A stretch of 64,000 nucleotides of DNA from positions 1 to 64,000 of the forward strand of contig NZ_FMCS01000012.1 of NCBI RefSeq assembly GCF_900091435.1, read 5' to 3'. Below, piece by piece: positions 23,127 through 31,844 of this stretch (its first letter is position 1; each line of letters starts with the position of its first letter). A program made the translations under genes and the position numbers. This DNA comes from Micromonospora chaiyaphumensis (GTDB taxonomy: Bacteria; Actinomycetota; Actinomycetes; Mycobacteriales; Micromonosporaceae). The notes below the pieces were generated by a model that saw only the letters and a list, made by a program, of their open reading frames with translations, did not search any database and was not told the origin of the DNA.

Positions 23127-23903
23127 ATGCCACAGCGTCGGCACGTGGCGCGCGCGGCCCTCACCGCAGCCGCCGCCACGGCCATGCTCGGGCTGGTGGC
23201 CGCCCCCGCCTGGGCCACCGGCAACCCGCACAACCCCAAGGGCGACAACGGCACCGTCAAGATCGACGGCGCGCCCTTCTCCGACAAGGTCGACAACCAG
23301 CCGCACGTCACCTGCGAGTTCGAGCTGGAGTTCTTCAACTTCGACCAGGACCAGAAGGCGAACATCACCCTCTGGGCGCAGGCGCCGTCGGCCACGCCGA
23401 AGGACAAGGTCGTCTGGTCGAAGAAGAACGTCGTGATCAGCACCGACCCGGCCTCCGGCGCGGAGAACGACCACGACGAGGTCATCAAGCTCTCGTCGAA
23501 GGACCTCGACCTGACCGGGCTGAGCCTGCACCCGAAGCAGGGCTACCACCTCAAGCTCGACGTGGACCTGACCGACGGCAGGTCCTCCGACGCGAAGCAC
23601 AAGGTCTTCTGGCTGACCCCGTGCGAGACGTCGGCGAGCCCGACCCCGACGACCCCGGGCGAGGAGACGCCGACCCCGACGCCGGGCGGCTCGGAGAACC
23701 CGTCCGAGAACCCGTCGGGCACCCCGGCGCCCGGCACCTCGGCCGGTGGCGGCCAGGGCGGCGGCAGCGGCACCGAGGGCGGCCTGCCGCTCACCGGCGT
23801 TGCCGCGACCAGCATCTCGCTGACCGGTCTCGCCCTGATCGGCGGCGGTGTCCTGCTGATGGCGCTGCGGCGCCGCCGGGACCGGATCACCTTCACGAGT
23901 TGA
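23127..23903 (+). CDS. Secreted LPXTG-anchored protein
   Basis: 258 residues. Signal peptide ending APAWA (about residue 31), a domain of about 130 residues with two cysteines (VTCEFELEFF and LTPCETSA) likely forming a disulphide, a Pro/Thr/Gly/Ser-rich wall-spanning linker, then the sortase motif LPLTG (about residue 224), a hydrophobic helix and an RRRRDR tail. It should be covalently attached to peptidoglycan by a class E/F-type actinobacterial sortase. The extracellular domain, beginning GDNGTVKIDG, is common in Micromonospora surface proteins but of unknown function. ATG with CGGAGGA 7 nt upstream. Confidence 0.8.
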   Translation: MPQRRHVARAALTAAAATAMLGLVAAPAWATGNPHNPKGDNGTVKIDGAPFSDKVDNQPHVTCEFELEFFNFDQDQKANITLWAQAPSATPKDKVVWSKKNVVISTDPASGAENDHDEVIKLSSKDLDLTGLSLHPKQGYHLKLDVDLTDGRSSDAKHKVFWLTPCETSASPTPTTPGEETPTPTPGGSENPSENPSGTPAPGTSAGGGQGGGSGTEGGLPLTGVAATSISLTGLALIGGGVLLMALRRRRDRITFTS

Positions 23904-23910
23904 GCCGGAC

Positions 23911-23962
23911 AACGGCGCGGAGCCGGCCGTCGGACCCCGGTCCGGCGGCCGGTTCCGCCGTT
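23911..23962 (+). terminator. Hairpin after the LPXTG gene
   Basis: Stem of 23911-23929 with 23946-23962, about 17 pairs with small bulges, starting 8 nt after the stop codon. Confidence 0.55.
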
Positions 23963-24002
23963 CGGGGCCACCGCGGCGACCCCGCCTCGATATGATCTTG
24001 GG

Positions 24003-24527
24003 GTGGACGCTCTCGACCCGACCCGCACCGCCGTCGTCCTGATCGACCTCCAGCGGCGCATCGTGGACCTGCCGACCGCCCCGCACACCGGCCCGGAGGT
24101 GGTCGCGCGCTGCCTCGCCCTCGCCGAGGCGGGCCGCGCCGCCGGCGCCACCGTCGTGGTGGTGCGGGCCGACCGGCCCGGCCCCGATCCGCAGCCGCCC
24201 GGCAGTGAACTGCTGCCCGAGGTGGCGCCCCGCGACGGCGACCTGGCGGTGATCAAGCACAGCTGGGGCGCCTTCCACGAGACCGGGCTCGACGCCACGT
24301 TGCGGGCGCGCGGGGTCGACACCCTGGTGATCGGCGGGATCGCCACCAACTTCGGCGTGGAGCAGACGGCCCGGATCGGCGAGGAGATCGGCTACCGGGT
24401 GGTGCTGCCGCACGACGCCATGTCCGGGCTGGACGCGTACGCCCACGAGTTCGCCGTCGACTATGTCTTCCGCCGGCTCGGCACCGTCTGCACGACCGAC
24501 GAGGCGATCGCCGCGCTGCGGGGTTGA
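24003..24527 (+). CDS. Isochorismatase family hydrolase
   Basis: 174 residues. Family hallmarks: VVLIDLQRRI with the catalytic Asp15, VIKHSWGAFHETGLD with the conserved Lys (about 84), and GGIATNFGVEQTAR where cysteine hydrolases of the family have their nucleophile; here that position (about residue 117) is Gly, as in true isochorismatases such as PhzD. It should therefore not act as a cysteine amidase; hydrolysis of an enol ether such as isochorismate is possible but the substrate is unknown. TATGAT (23991-23996) ends 6 nt before the GTG, a clear leaderless promoter. Confidence 0.85.
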   Translation: MDALDPTRTAVVLIDLQRRIVDLPTAPHTGPEVVARCLALAEAGRAAGATVVVVRADRPGPDPQPPGSELLPEVAPRDGDLAVIKHSWGAFHETGLDATLRARGVDTLVIGGIATNFGVEQTARIGEEIGYRVVLPHDAMSGLDAYAHEFAVDYVFRRLGTVCTTDEAIAALRG

Positions 24528-24794
24528 ACCGGCCGACGGCGTGATCCGTACTGACGGGTAACCCGGTCGACGCCGCCCGGAGCTGAATCACATCATCGAA
24601 GCACTTCTATACCCTTCCCGCGTACCCCCAGGTCAAGCTGGTGCCGGTCGGGCCGCGACGTGTCGCGGTGGCGGGACGGGCGTCCTGGCATACGAGCGTA
24701 CGGTTGCCCGCCCGCTCGGCCGCGCGGGACAGTACGCGACACCAGCGGTGCCATCGACGCCGCCGCTCCCCCGGACAACCCTGAGGAGATCGCG

Positions 24795-26360
24795 ATGGCT
24801 CTCAGACTCGCCGACGGCACCTCCTGGTCCGACACCCTCGCCCGCGCGGTGGCCGCCACCCCGGAGGCCTTCGGCACCGCGCCCGACGGCATCGCCACCC
24901 TGCACAACCTGGTCGAGGGCGGGTGGCGGGCGGTCGGCTCGCCTACCCCGGTACACACCCCGGTCGACAACACCGTGCTGGTCAATCTGGCCCGGCTCGA
25001 CGCCGAGGCGGCACGCGCCGCGGTCGCGCACGCCGCCACCGCGCACCGGGAGTGGGCGCAGACCCCGCTCGCCGAGCGCAAGGCCCGGGTCGACGACGCC
25101 CTGGACGCGCTGACCGCCCACCGGGACCTGCTCGCCCTGCTGCTGGTCTGGGAGATCGGCAAGCCGTGGCGGCTGGCCTGCGCCGACGTCGACCGCGCGC
25201 TGGACGGCGTGCGCTGGTACGTGCAGGAGATCGACCGGATGCTCGCCGACGGCCGCGAGCCGCTGCCGGGCCCGGTCAGCAACATCGCCTCGTGGAACTA
25301 CCCGATGAGCGTGCTCGTGCACGCCGAGCTGGTGCAGTTGCTCGCCGGCAACGCGGTGATCGCCAAGACCCCGTCCCAGGGCGGGGCGGTCTGCCTCACC
25401 GTGGCGCACGCGCTGATGCGCCGCGCCGGGCTGCCCGCGACCCTGCTCTCCGGCAGCGGCGAGGAACTCTCCGAGGTGCTGGTGCGCGCACCGGAGATCG
25501 GTGCGGTGGCGTTCGTGGGCGGGCGCTCCAACGGCGGCAAGGTGGCCGCGGCGCTGCTCGACTCCGACAAGCGGCACTTCATCGAGCAGGAGGGGCTCAA
25601 CGCCTGGGGCATCTGGAACTTCTCCCAGTGGGACCTGCTCGCCGCGCATCTGAAGAAGGGCTTCGAGTACGGCAAGCAGCGGTGCACCGCGTACCCGCGG
25701 TTCGTGGTGCAGCGCGACCTGGTCGACGAGTTCCTCGACATGTACCTGCCGGTGGTGCGCTCCGTCCGGTTCGGACACCCGCTGGCCGTGGCGGACGACT
25801 GGTCGGCCGGTGACCCGCTGCCCGAGCTGGACTTCGGCCCGCTGATCAGCGCGGCCAAGGCCGAGGAGCTGCGCCGCAAGGTCGACGAGGCGGTCCGCGG
25901 CGGGGCGGTGCCGCTGCACCGGGGCAAGCTCGACGGCGCGCCCTTCCTCGACGGGCAGGACACCTCCGCGTACGTGGCGCCCGCGGTGCTGCTGGCCCCG
26001 CCCGGGCGGTCCCGGCTCATGCACGCCGAGCCGTTCGGCCCGGTGGACACCATCGTCGTGGTGGACACCACCGACGAGCTGCTGGCCCAGATGAACGCCT
26101 CCAACGGCGCCCTGGTCGCCTCCCTGGCCTGCGACGACGAGGAGCTGGCCGGCAAGCTGGCGGTCGACCTCCAGGCGTTCAAGGTGGGCATCAACAAGCC
26201 CCGCTCCCGGGGCGACCGGGAGGAGCCGTTCGGCGGCCGGGGCGCGTCCTGGAAGGGCGCGTTCGTCGGCGGCGACCTGCTGGTGCAGGCGGTCACCGTG
26301 GGCGGCGACGGCCGGCTCTACGGCAACTTCCCGGACTACAGCAGCTACCCGGCGACCTGA
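24795..26360 (+). CDS. Aldehyde dehydrogenase family protein
   Basis: 521 residues. NAD(P)-dependent oxidation of an aldehyde to an acid. Recognisable parts: NIASWNYPMSVLVH (substrate-tunnel Asn), the general base Glu region FIEQEGLNAWG (about residue 264) in place of the usual ELGG, and the nucleophile Cys in KQRCTAYPR (about 297), with AEPFGPV near 415. The altered ELGG motif marks a divergent ALDH subgroup. ATG with GAGGAGA 6 nt upstream. The 267-bp gap before it contains an AT-rich patch (around 24585-24615) that may hold its promoter. A strong terminator follows. Confidence 0.88.
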   Translation: MALRLADGTSWSDTLARAVAATPEAFGTAPDGIATLHNLVEGGWRAVGSPTPVHTPVDNTVLVNLARLDAEAARAAVAHAATAHREWAQTPLAERKARVDDALDALTAHRDLLALLLVWEIGKPWRLACADVDRALDGVRWYVQEIDRMLADGREPLPGPVSNIASWNYPMSVLVHAELVQLLAGNAVIAKTPSQGGAVCLTVAHALMRRAGLPATLLSGSGEELSEVLVRAPEIGAVAFVGGRSNGGKVAAALLDSDKRHFIEQEGLNAWGIWNFSQWDLLAAHLKKGFEYGKQRCTAYPRFVVQRDLVDEFLDMYLPVVRSVRFGHPLAVADDWSAGDPLPELDFGPLISAAKAEELRRKVDEAVRGGAVPLHRGKLDGAPFLDGQDTSAYVAPAVLLAPPGRSRLMHAEPFGPVDTIVVVDTTDELLAQMNASNGALVASLACDDEELAGKLAVDLQAFKVGINKPRSRGDREEPFGGRGASWKGAFVGGDLLVQAVTVGGDGRLYGNFPDYSSYPAT

Positions 26361-26368
26361 CCGGGGCG

Positions 26369-26397
26369 GGCAGGGCCCCCGCACCGGGGGCCCTGCC
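26369..26397. terminator. Bidirectional terminator
   Basis: 12-bp perfect GC-rich stem (26369-26380 with 26386-26397) and a 5-nt loop, followed by TTTC on the plus strand, between the convergent ALDH and ACT-GNAT genes. Confidence 0.85.
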
Positions 26398-26411
26398 GTT
26401 TCACCGTGGAG

Positions 26412-27491
26412 TCAGGACGACCGCCGCGCCCGCACGGTCACGTCGGCCGGCCGGGGCGGCACGGCCGGGCGGGAGGCCAGCGGCACCGTCACGGTCACCA
26501 CGGCGCCGTCCCGCTCCACCGACGTGGGCCGGTCCAACCCGCGTACGGTGCGCAGCATCGGGGTGTTCTCGGCCTGCACGTGCAGCAGCACGGCCGCGTA
26601 GCCGGCCCGGTCGGCGTGCCCGAGCAGGCGCCGCAGCAGGGCCGAGCCGAGGCCACGGCGCTGCCAGTCGTCCCGCACCAGCAGCGCCGCCTCGGCCTCG
26701 TCCCCCTCGCCCAGCAGGTTGGCCATCGCCACCACGGGCCCGGCGGACCCGCCGGTCGAGGCGAGCAGGGTCAGCCCCCGGGCCGGTTCGAGCAGCCGCC
26801 GCAGCCGGGCCGGCGCCGGGTGCCCCGCCCCGCTCAGGTAGCGCCGCCGCAGGCTCCGGTCCGAGCACCCCGTGTGCAGCTCCAGCACGCCCGGCAGGTC
26901 GTCGGCGGTGGCCGGCCGCACGGGCACCTCGGCCGTGTCCGGCAGCACCAGGGTGACCCGGTCGACGTCCCGGCGGGCCACCGTGGCGGCCAGCTCGACC
27001 AGGGCCTGGGCGCGGGCGTACTCGGCCGGGGTGAAGCTCGGCTCCCGCCGGCGCAGCTCGTACGAGCCGCCGGTCGGATCGGCCAGCAGCATCGTGGTGT
27101 CGTCGACCCCGCCGGGCTGGGCGGCCGGTGTCGGCCGCCAGGTCACCGCGTCCGCGCCGAGCAGCACGCGCAGTGTCTCGCCGGCCGCGTCCGGGTCCCG
27201 GACCAGCCGGCCGGCCAGGCCGAGCACCCGGGTGGGCTGGTCGGCCAGACCGCGCGCCTCGCTGCGCGCGACCCAGCAGTTCCGGCCCCGCCCCCGTTCG
27301 ACGGCCGCCCGCAGGTCGGCCTCGGTGAGCCGGTCGGGCGCGTCGACCAGGAAGTCGTCGACCGCGCCCAGCTCGGTGGTGTGGACCTGCACGGTGAGGA
27401 TGTTGACCCCACGCAACGCGAGGCTCGCCGTGAGCACCGACAGGTAGCCCGGCCGGTCGTCCACGGTGGCACGGATCCGCCACAGCGCCAT
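26412..27491 (-). CDS. ACT domain fused to a GNAT acetyltransferase domain
   Basis: 359 residues. N-terminal ACT-type sensor (WRIRATVDDRPGYLSVLTASLALRGVNILTVQVH, about 1-75), a middle region of about 100 residues with a second degenerate repeat, then a GNAT domain (about 190-345) with VPVRPATADDLPGVLELH and the acetyl-CoA loop VRDDWQRRGLGSALLRRLL. The ACT module normally binds an amino acid and controls the attached enzyme, so this looks like an amino-acid-responsive acetyltransferase; the acceptor is unknown. ATG with GAAGGGAG upstream. It lies 80 bp downstream of another ACT-domain gene, probably co-transcribed. Confidence 0.85.
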   Translation of the reverse strand: MALWRIRATVDDRPGYLSVLTASLALRGVNILTVQVHTTELGAVDDFLVDAPDRLTEADLRAAVERGRGRNCWVARSEARGLADQPTRVLGLAGRLVRDPDAAGETLRVLLGADAVTWRPTPAAQPGGVDDTTMLLADPTGGSYELRRREPSFTPAEYARAQALVELAATVARRDVDRVTLVLPDTAEVPVRPATADDLPGVLELHTGCSDRSLRRRYLSGAGHPAPARLRRLLEPARGLTLLASTGGSAGPVVAMANLLGEGDEAEAALLVRDDWQRRGLGSALLRRLLGHADRAGYAAVLLHVQAENTPMLRTVRGLDRPTSVERDGAVVTVTVPLASRPAVPPRPADVTVRARRSS

Positions 27492-27571
27492 GGTTCGCTC
27501 CCTTCCTCACCACCGACCCTGCCGGGTGCCTGTTGCGCCCCCGTTGCCCACGGGTGAAACGGCGGGACCGG

Positions 27572-28276
27572 TCAGGTGATGGTGGTCACGGGCGGGGCGC
27601 CGACCAGGTCCAGCCGGTCGCCGAGGATCACCGCGCTCGCCCGGACCAGCTGGGCGAGCCGGTCCACCTCGGTCGAGTGGAACGCGGCCGCGGCGAGCGG
27701 CTCGCTGCGGTCGCGCGCCACCACGAGCACCAGGCCGGCCCGGCCGAACGGCGCGACCGCGTAGTGGTGGCCGTCGGGCGTGGTCAGCGACCGGGCGCGC
27801 AGCGGGGTCACCTCCGGGAGCCGGGGCGGGACCGGGGCGCGCCAGCTCGCGTGGCCGACCGTCGCCCCGCCGGCGCCGCCGCCGCGCGCGGCCCAGTCCA
27901 GCGGTACGACCGCGGCCACCGCCCAGTCCGCGGCGAGCAGCCCGGGCACCGCGTCGACCAGCGTGGCGACCCCGTCGGCCGGGTTCGCCGCGATCTGGGC
28001 GAGCAGTTCGGCGTCCTGGCCCGTGGTGGTGGGCGCGCCGATCGCCCGCCACACCCCGTCCACCCGGACGCCCGGGATCGCGGCCAGGCCGGCGAGCAGG
28101 CGCTCCACCCGCGCCGCACCCGGCCAGACCACGGTGAAGTCGTCCACCGCCCGGCCGCCGAGCCGTTCCAGCACCACCACCTGGACGATGTCGGCGCCGG
28201 AGACGCCGAGCGTCCGGGCCACCTGGCCGAGCGTGCCCGGCCGGTCCGGCAGGGTCACCCGCACTCTCAGCAGCAT
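27572..28276 (-). CDS. ACT domain protein
   Basis: 234 residues. The N-terminus (LLRVRVTLPDRPGTLGQVARTLGVSGADIVQVVVLE) is a classical ACT domain with the DRPG ligand-loop motif; a second, weaker ACT-like segment follows (about 60-95), and the C-terminal 130 residues (PDGHHYAVAPFGRAGLVLVVARDR) resemble a GAF-like fold. No catalytic motif, so it is probably a regulatory or amino-acid-sensing protein working with the downstream ACT-GNAT protein. ATG start with GGAGGG 8 nt upstream; the frame extends upstream but without homology. Confidence 0.78.
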   Translation of the reverse strand: MLLRVRVTLPDRPGTLGQVARTLGVSGADIVQVVVLERLGGRAVDDFTVVWPGAARVERLLAGLAAIPGVRVDGVWRAIGAPTTTGQDAELLAQIAANPADGVATLVDAVPGLLAADWAVAAVVPLDWAARGGGAGGATVGHASWRAPVPPRLPEVTPLRARSLTTPDGHHYAVAPFGRAGLVLVVARDRSEPLAAAAFHSTEVDRLAQLVRASAVILGDRLDLVGAPPVTTIT

Positions 28277-28390
28277 GTCTGGTCCCTCCGCTCGGCGGGC
28301 CGGCCGTCGCGGCCGGCAGGCTGGGCCCAGCCTGCCGGTTGACCATTTCGCCCCCGTTGCAGCGGCATGTCCCGCCGGGAACATCCCACC

Positions 28391-28419
28391 TTGACAACAA
28401 AGCTGAGCTGCCATCAACT
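28391..28419 (+). promoter_or_regulatory. Promoter of the phosphotransferase-ACAD operon
   Basis: Consensus -35 TTGACA (28391-28396), 17-nt spacer, TCAACT (28414-28419), then 6 nt to the ATG at 28426: a leaderless housekeeping-type promoter. Confidence 0.7.
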
Positions 28420-28425
28420 AACCGG

Positions 28426-29499
28426 ATGACCGATCCGGCCGTCGACGCACCCCAGACCCCGACCGGTTCGGCCCCACGGGGGCTCGACCTCGACCGGCTG
28501 GCCGCGTACCTGGCCGTGCACCGGCCGGAGCTGGCCGGGCCGCTCTCCGCCCGGCTGATCGCCGGGGGCAAGTCCAACCTCACCTACCTGCTGCGCGCCG
28601 GCGACCGCGAGGTGGTGCTGCGCCGGCCGCCGCTCGGGCACGTGCTGGCCACCGCGCACGACATGACCCGGGAGTTCCGGGTGATCTCCGCGCTGGCCCC
28701 CACCGCGGTGCCGGTCCCCGAGGCGCTGCTGCTCTGCGCCGACGCCGACGTGCTCGGCGCGCCGTTCTACCTCATGGAGAGGGTCGACGGCGAGGTCTAC
28801 CGGCGGCGGGAACAGACCGACGCGCTCACCGCCGGCCAGCGGCGCGACCTGGCCATGGCGATGATGGACACCCTCGCCGGGCTGCACATGGTCGAGCCGG
28901 CCGCCGTCGGGCTGGCCGACTTCGGCCGTCCCGACGGCTACCTGGCCCGGCAGGTCCGCCGCTGGGCCGGCCAGCTCGACCGCTCCCGCAGCCGCCCGCT
29001 GCCCGGCATCGACGAGCTGCGTGACGCGCTCGCCGGCAGCGTCCCGGAGGGCGCCAACGCCGGGCGGATCGTGCACGGCGACTACCGGCTGGACAACCTG
29101 CTCGCCGCGGTCGAGCCGGTGGCGGTGCGGGCGGTGCTCGACTGGGAGATGGCCACCCTGGGCGACCCCCTCGCCGACCTGGGGCTGCTGCTCACCTACT
29201 GGGACGTGCTGGGCGACAGCGACAGCGCCGAGGGGAACCCGGTCGCCGACGGCATCGGCCCGCGGGCCGGCTTCCCCACCGGCGCCGAGCTGATCGACCG
29301 GTACGCCGGCCGCAGCGACGTCGACGTCGGGCCGCTGCACTGGCACGTGGCGCTCGGCTGTTTCAAGCTCGCGGTGATCTGCGAGGGCATCCACTACCGG
29401 CACACCCTCGGTCAGACGCTCGGTGGCGGGTTCGACCGGATCGGCGAGATGGTGGCGCCGCTGGTCGAGCACGGCCTGCGCGCCGTCAAGGGAAACTGA
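28426..29499 (+). CDS. Phosphotransferase family protein (ACAD10/11-type kinase-like)
   Basis: 357 residues with the aminoglycoside phosphotransferase/choline-kinase fold. GGKSNLTYLL forms the nucleotide loop (about residue 44), IVHGDYRLDNLL is the catalytic Brenner motif (about 216), and VLDWEMATLGDPLADLGLLL carries the metal-binding Asp (about 238). In actinomycetes and animals this family is linked to acyl-CoA dehydrogenases and probably phosphorylates a hydroxyacyl-CoA for subsequent elimination. Its TGA overlaps the ATG of the ACAD gene by one base, supporting a joint pathway. Confidence 0.87.
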   Translation: MTDPAVDAPQTPTGSAPRGLDLDRLAAYLAVHRPELAGPLSARLIAGGKSNLTYLLRAGDREVVLRRPPLGHVLATAHDMTREFRVISALAPTAVPVPEALLLCADADVLGAPFYLMERVDGEVYRRREQTDALTAGQRRDLAMAMMDTLAGLHMVEPAAVGLADFGRPDGYLARQVRRWAGQLDRSRSRPLPGIDELRDALAGSVPEGANAGRIVHGDYRLDNLLAAVEPVAVRAVLDWEMATLGDPLADLGLLLTYWDVLGDSDSAEGNPVADGIGPRAGFPTGAELIDRYAGRSDVDVGPLHWHVALGCFKLAVICEGIHYRHTLGQTLGGGFDRIGEMVAPLVEHGLRAVKGN

Positions 29500-30710
29500 T
29501 GGACTTCGCGTACGACGCCCGGACGGTCGAGCTGCGCGAGAAGCTCGAGGCGTTCCTCACCGAGTGCGTCCACCCGGCCGAGCCGGTGCACCACGAGCAG
29601 GTGCTCGCGGCCGGCGACCCGTGGGCCCGCCCGCCCGTGCTGGACGAGCTGAAGGCCGAGGCCCGCGCCCGCGGCCTGTGGAACCTCTTCCTGCCCGACC
29701 CGCGCTACGGCGCCGGGCTCACCAACCTCCAGTACGCCCCGCTGGCCGAGCTGACCGGGCGCAGCCCGCACCTGGCCCCGGAGGCGCTGAACTGCGCCGC
29801 CCCGGACACCGGCAACATGGAGCTGCTGGCCGAGTTCGGCTCCGACGCGCAGCGGGACCGCTGGCTCACGCCGCTGCTAACCGGCGAGATCCGGTCGGCG
29901 TTCTGCATGACCGAGCCGGAGGTGGCCTCCTCCGACGCCACCAACATCGCCACCCGCATCGTCCGGGACGGCGACGCGTACGTGGTCAACGGCCGCAAGT
30001 GGTGGTCGTCCGGTGCCATGGACCCGCGCTGCGAGATCTTCATCGTGATGGGCAGGACCGACCCGGGCTCCGACCGGCACCGCCAGCAGAGCATGATCCT
30101 GGTCCCCCGGGACACCCCGGGCGTGACGGTGCGCCGCGGGATGACGGTGTTCGGCTACAGCGACGCCCCGCACGGCGGGCACGCCGAGATCGACTTCACC
30201 GACGTGCGGGTGCCGGCGGAGAACCTGGTCGGCGCCGAGGGCAGCGGCTTCGCCATCGCCCAGGCCCGGCTCGGGCCGGGGCGGATCCACCACTGCATGC
30301 GCCTGATCGGCATGGCCGAGCGGGCCCTGGAGCTGCTCTGCCGGCGGGCCCTGACCCGGGTGGCTTTCGGCCGCCCGCTGGCCGAGCAGGGCGTGGTCCG
30401 GGAGTGGATCGCCGAGTCCCGGGTGCGCATCGAGCAGGCCCGGCTGTTGGTGCTCAAGACCGCCTGGCTCATGGACACGGTCGGCAACAAGGGCGCGCAC
30501 ACCGAGATCCAGGCCATCAAGATCGCCACCCCGGCGATGGCCGAGTGGGTGATCGACAAGGCCATCCAGGGGCACGGCGGGGCCGGCGTCAGCCAGGACA
30601 CCCCGCTCGCGGCCCTCTGGGCGCAGGCCCGCACCCTCCGCCTGGCCGACGGCCCCGACGAGGTGCACCGGGCGTCCCTGGCGAAACGGGAACTGCGCCG
30701 CTGGTCCTGA
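29499..30710 (+). CDS. Acyl-CoA dehydrogenase family protein
   Basis: 403 residues. FAD enzyme introducing or resolving a double bond at C2-C3 of acyl-CoA. Visible: FCMTEPEVASSDATNIATR (FAD/substrate loop, about residue 135), VVNGRKWWSSGAMDPRCE, IHHCMRLIGMAERALELLCRR, and IQGHGGAGVSQDTPLAALWAQAR near the C-terminus. The sequence matches the ACAD10/11-like group that occurs with phosphotransferase partners, fitting catabolism of 4-hydroxy or similar acyl-CoAs; the chain length is unknown. Translationally coupled to the upstream kinase-like gene. Confidence 0.88.
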   Translation: MDFAYDARTVELREKLEAFLTECVHPAEPVHHEQVLAAGDPWARPPVLDELKAEARARGLWNLFLPDPRYGAGLTNLQYAPLAELTGRSPHLAPEALNCAAPDTGNMELLAEFGSDAQRDRWLTPLLTGEIRSAFCMTEPEVASSDATNIATRIVRDGDAYVVNGRKWWSSGAMDPRCEIFIVMGRTDPGSDRHRQQSMILVPRDTPGVTVRRGMTVFGYSDAPHGGHAEIDFTDVRVPAENLVGAEGSGFAIAQARLGPGRIHHCMRLIGMAERALELLCRRALTRVAFGRPLAEQGVVREWIAESRVRIEQARLLVLKTAWLMDTVGNKGAHTEIQAIKIATPAMAEWVIDKAIQGHGGAGVSQDTPLAALWAQARTLRLADGPDEVHRASLAKRELRRWS

Positions 30711-30715
30711 GCGCC

Positions 30716-31762
30716 TCAGGCGGAGGCGCGGTGGATGAGCCTGGTGTCCAGCAGCACGTGCGGGCTGGGCAGCTCCTCACCGCGGATCCGGGAGACCAGC
30801 AGCCGGGCCATCTGCCGGCCCATCTCCTCGACCGGCTGGAAGACCGTGGTCAGCGGCGGCTCGGCCTGCCGGGCGATCGGGGCGTCGTCGAAGCCGACCA
30901 CCGCCACGTCCTCGGGCACCCGGCGGCCCGCCTCGCGCAGCGCCCGGAGCGCGCCGAAGGCCATCAGGTCGGAGGCCACGAACACGGCGTCGAGGTCCGG
31001 GCAGACCTCCAGCAGCCGGCGCATGCAGGCGGTGCCGCTGCCCTCGCTGAAGTCCCCGTACGCGATGAGGTCCGGGTTGAGGTCGGCACCCGCGGCCCGG
31101 ACCGCCTCCTTGTAGCCGGTCAGCCGGGCCAGGCCGGCGCCCATGTCCTGGGTGCCGGCGATGGTGGCGACCCGGCGCCGGCCCTGGGCGAAGAGGTGCT
31201 CCACGGCCTGCCGGGCGCCGCCGACGTTGTCCACGTCGACGAACCAGGCCGGCTGGGCGTTCGGGTGCAGCATCCGGGCCGGCCGCCCGCCGAGCACGGT
31301 GGGCAGGCCGCGCTCCTCCAGCAGGGTGGGCAGCGGGTCCGCGTCGTGCAGCGAGAGCAGCAGCACGCCGTCGACGTGCTGGTTGGTGAGGTGGTGCTCG
31401 ACCCGTTCCCGCTCGATCTGCGACTGGGCCATGGCCAGCCAGAGCTGCATCGGGGTCTCCAGCAGCGCGGAGCTGACGCCCCGGACGATGCCGGCGAAGA
31501 ACGGCTCGGTGAAGACGCGCTCCCCCGACTCGGAGACCACCAGCGCCACCGAGTCGGTCCGCTGGGTGACCAGCGCCCGGGCCGCCCGGTTGGGCACGTA
31601 CCCCAGCTCGGCGATGGCCGCCTGGACGGCGGCCCGGGCCTCCGGGCTGACCTGCGGCGACCCGTTGACCACGCGGGAGACCGTGCCGCGCCCCACGCCG
31701 GCGCGGGCCGCGACCGCGTCGAGGGTCGGGCGCCCGAGCGACCGCGTGCGCTGCGTTGTCAT
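30716..31762 (-). CDS. cebR: LacI-family cellobiose repressor CebR
   Basis: 348 residues. N-terminal LacI HTH (PTLDAVAARAGVGRGTVSRVVNGSPQVSP, then VPNRAARALVTQRTDSVALVV) followed by a periplasmic-binding-protein-like effector domain ending TVFQPVEEMGRQMARLL. Its place at the end of the cebEFG-bglC cluster and the presence of TGGGAGCGCTCCCA-type sites at cebE and the GH9 gene identify it as CebR, the actinomycete repressor released by cellobiose/cello-oligomers. ATG at 31762 has GGAGGAG 8 nt upstream. No CebR box is seen directly upstream of cebR. Confidence 0.88.
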   Translation of the reverse strand: MTTQRTRSLGRPTLDAVAARAGVGRGTVSRVVNGSPQVSPEARAAVQAAIAELGYVPNRAARALVTQRTDSVALVVSESGERVFTEPFFAGIVRGVSSALLETPMQLWLAMAQSQIERERVEHHLTNQHVDGVLLLSLHDADPLPTLLEERGLPTVLGGRPARMLHPNAQPAWFVDVDNVGGARQAVEHLFAQGRRRVATIAGTQDMGAGLARLTGYKEAVRAAGADLNPDLIAYGDFSEGSGTACMRRLLEVCPDLDAVFVASDLMAFGALRALREAGRRVPEDVAVVGFDDAPIARQAEPPLTTVFQPVEEMGRQMARLLVSRIRGEELPSPHVLLDTRLIHRASA

Positions 31763-31844
31763 CGTCTGTGCTCCTCCGACATCGGGCGGGCCCGGCACCT
31801 GTTGAGGCGCCGGCGCCGGGCCGCCCGTCACTGGCTGGCCCAGC

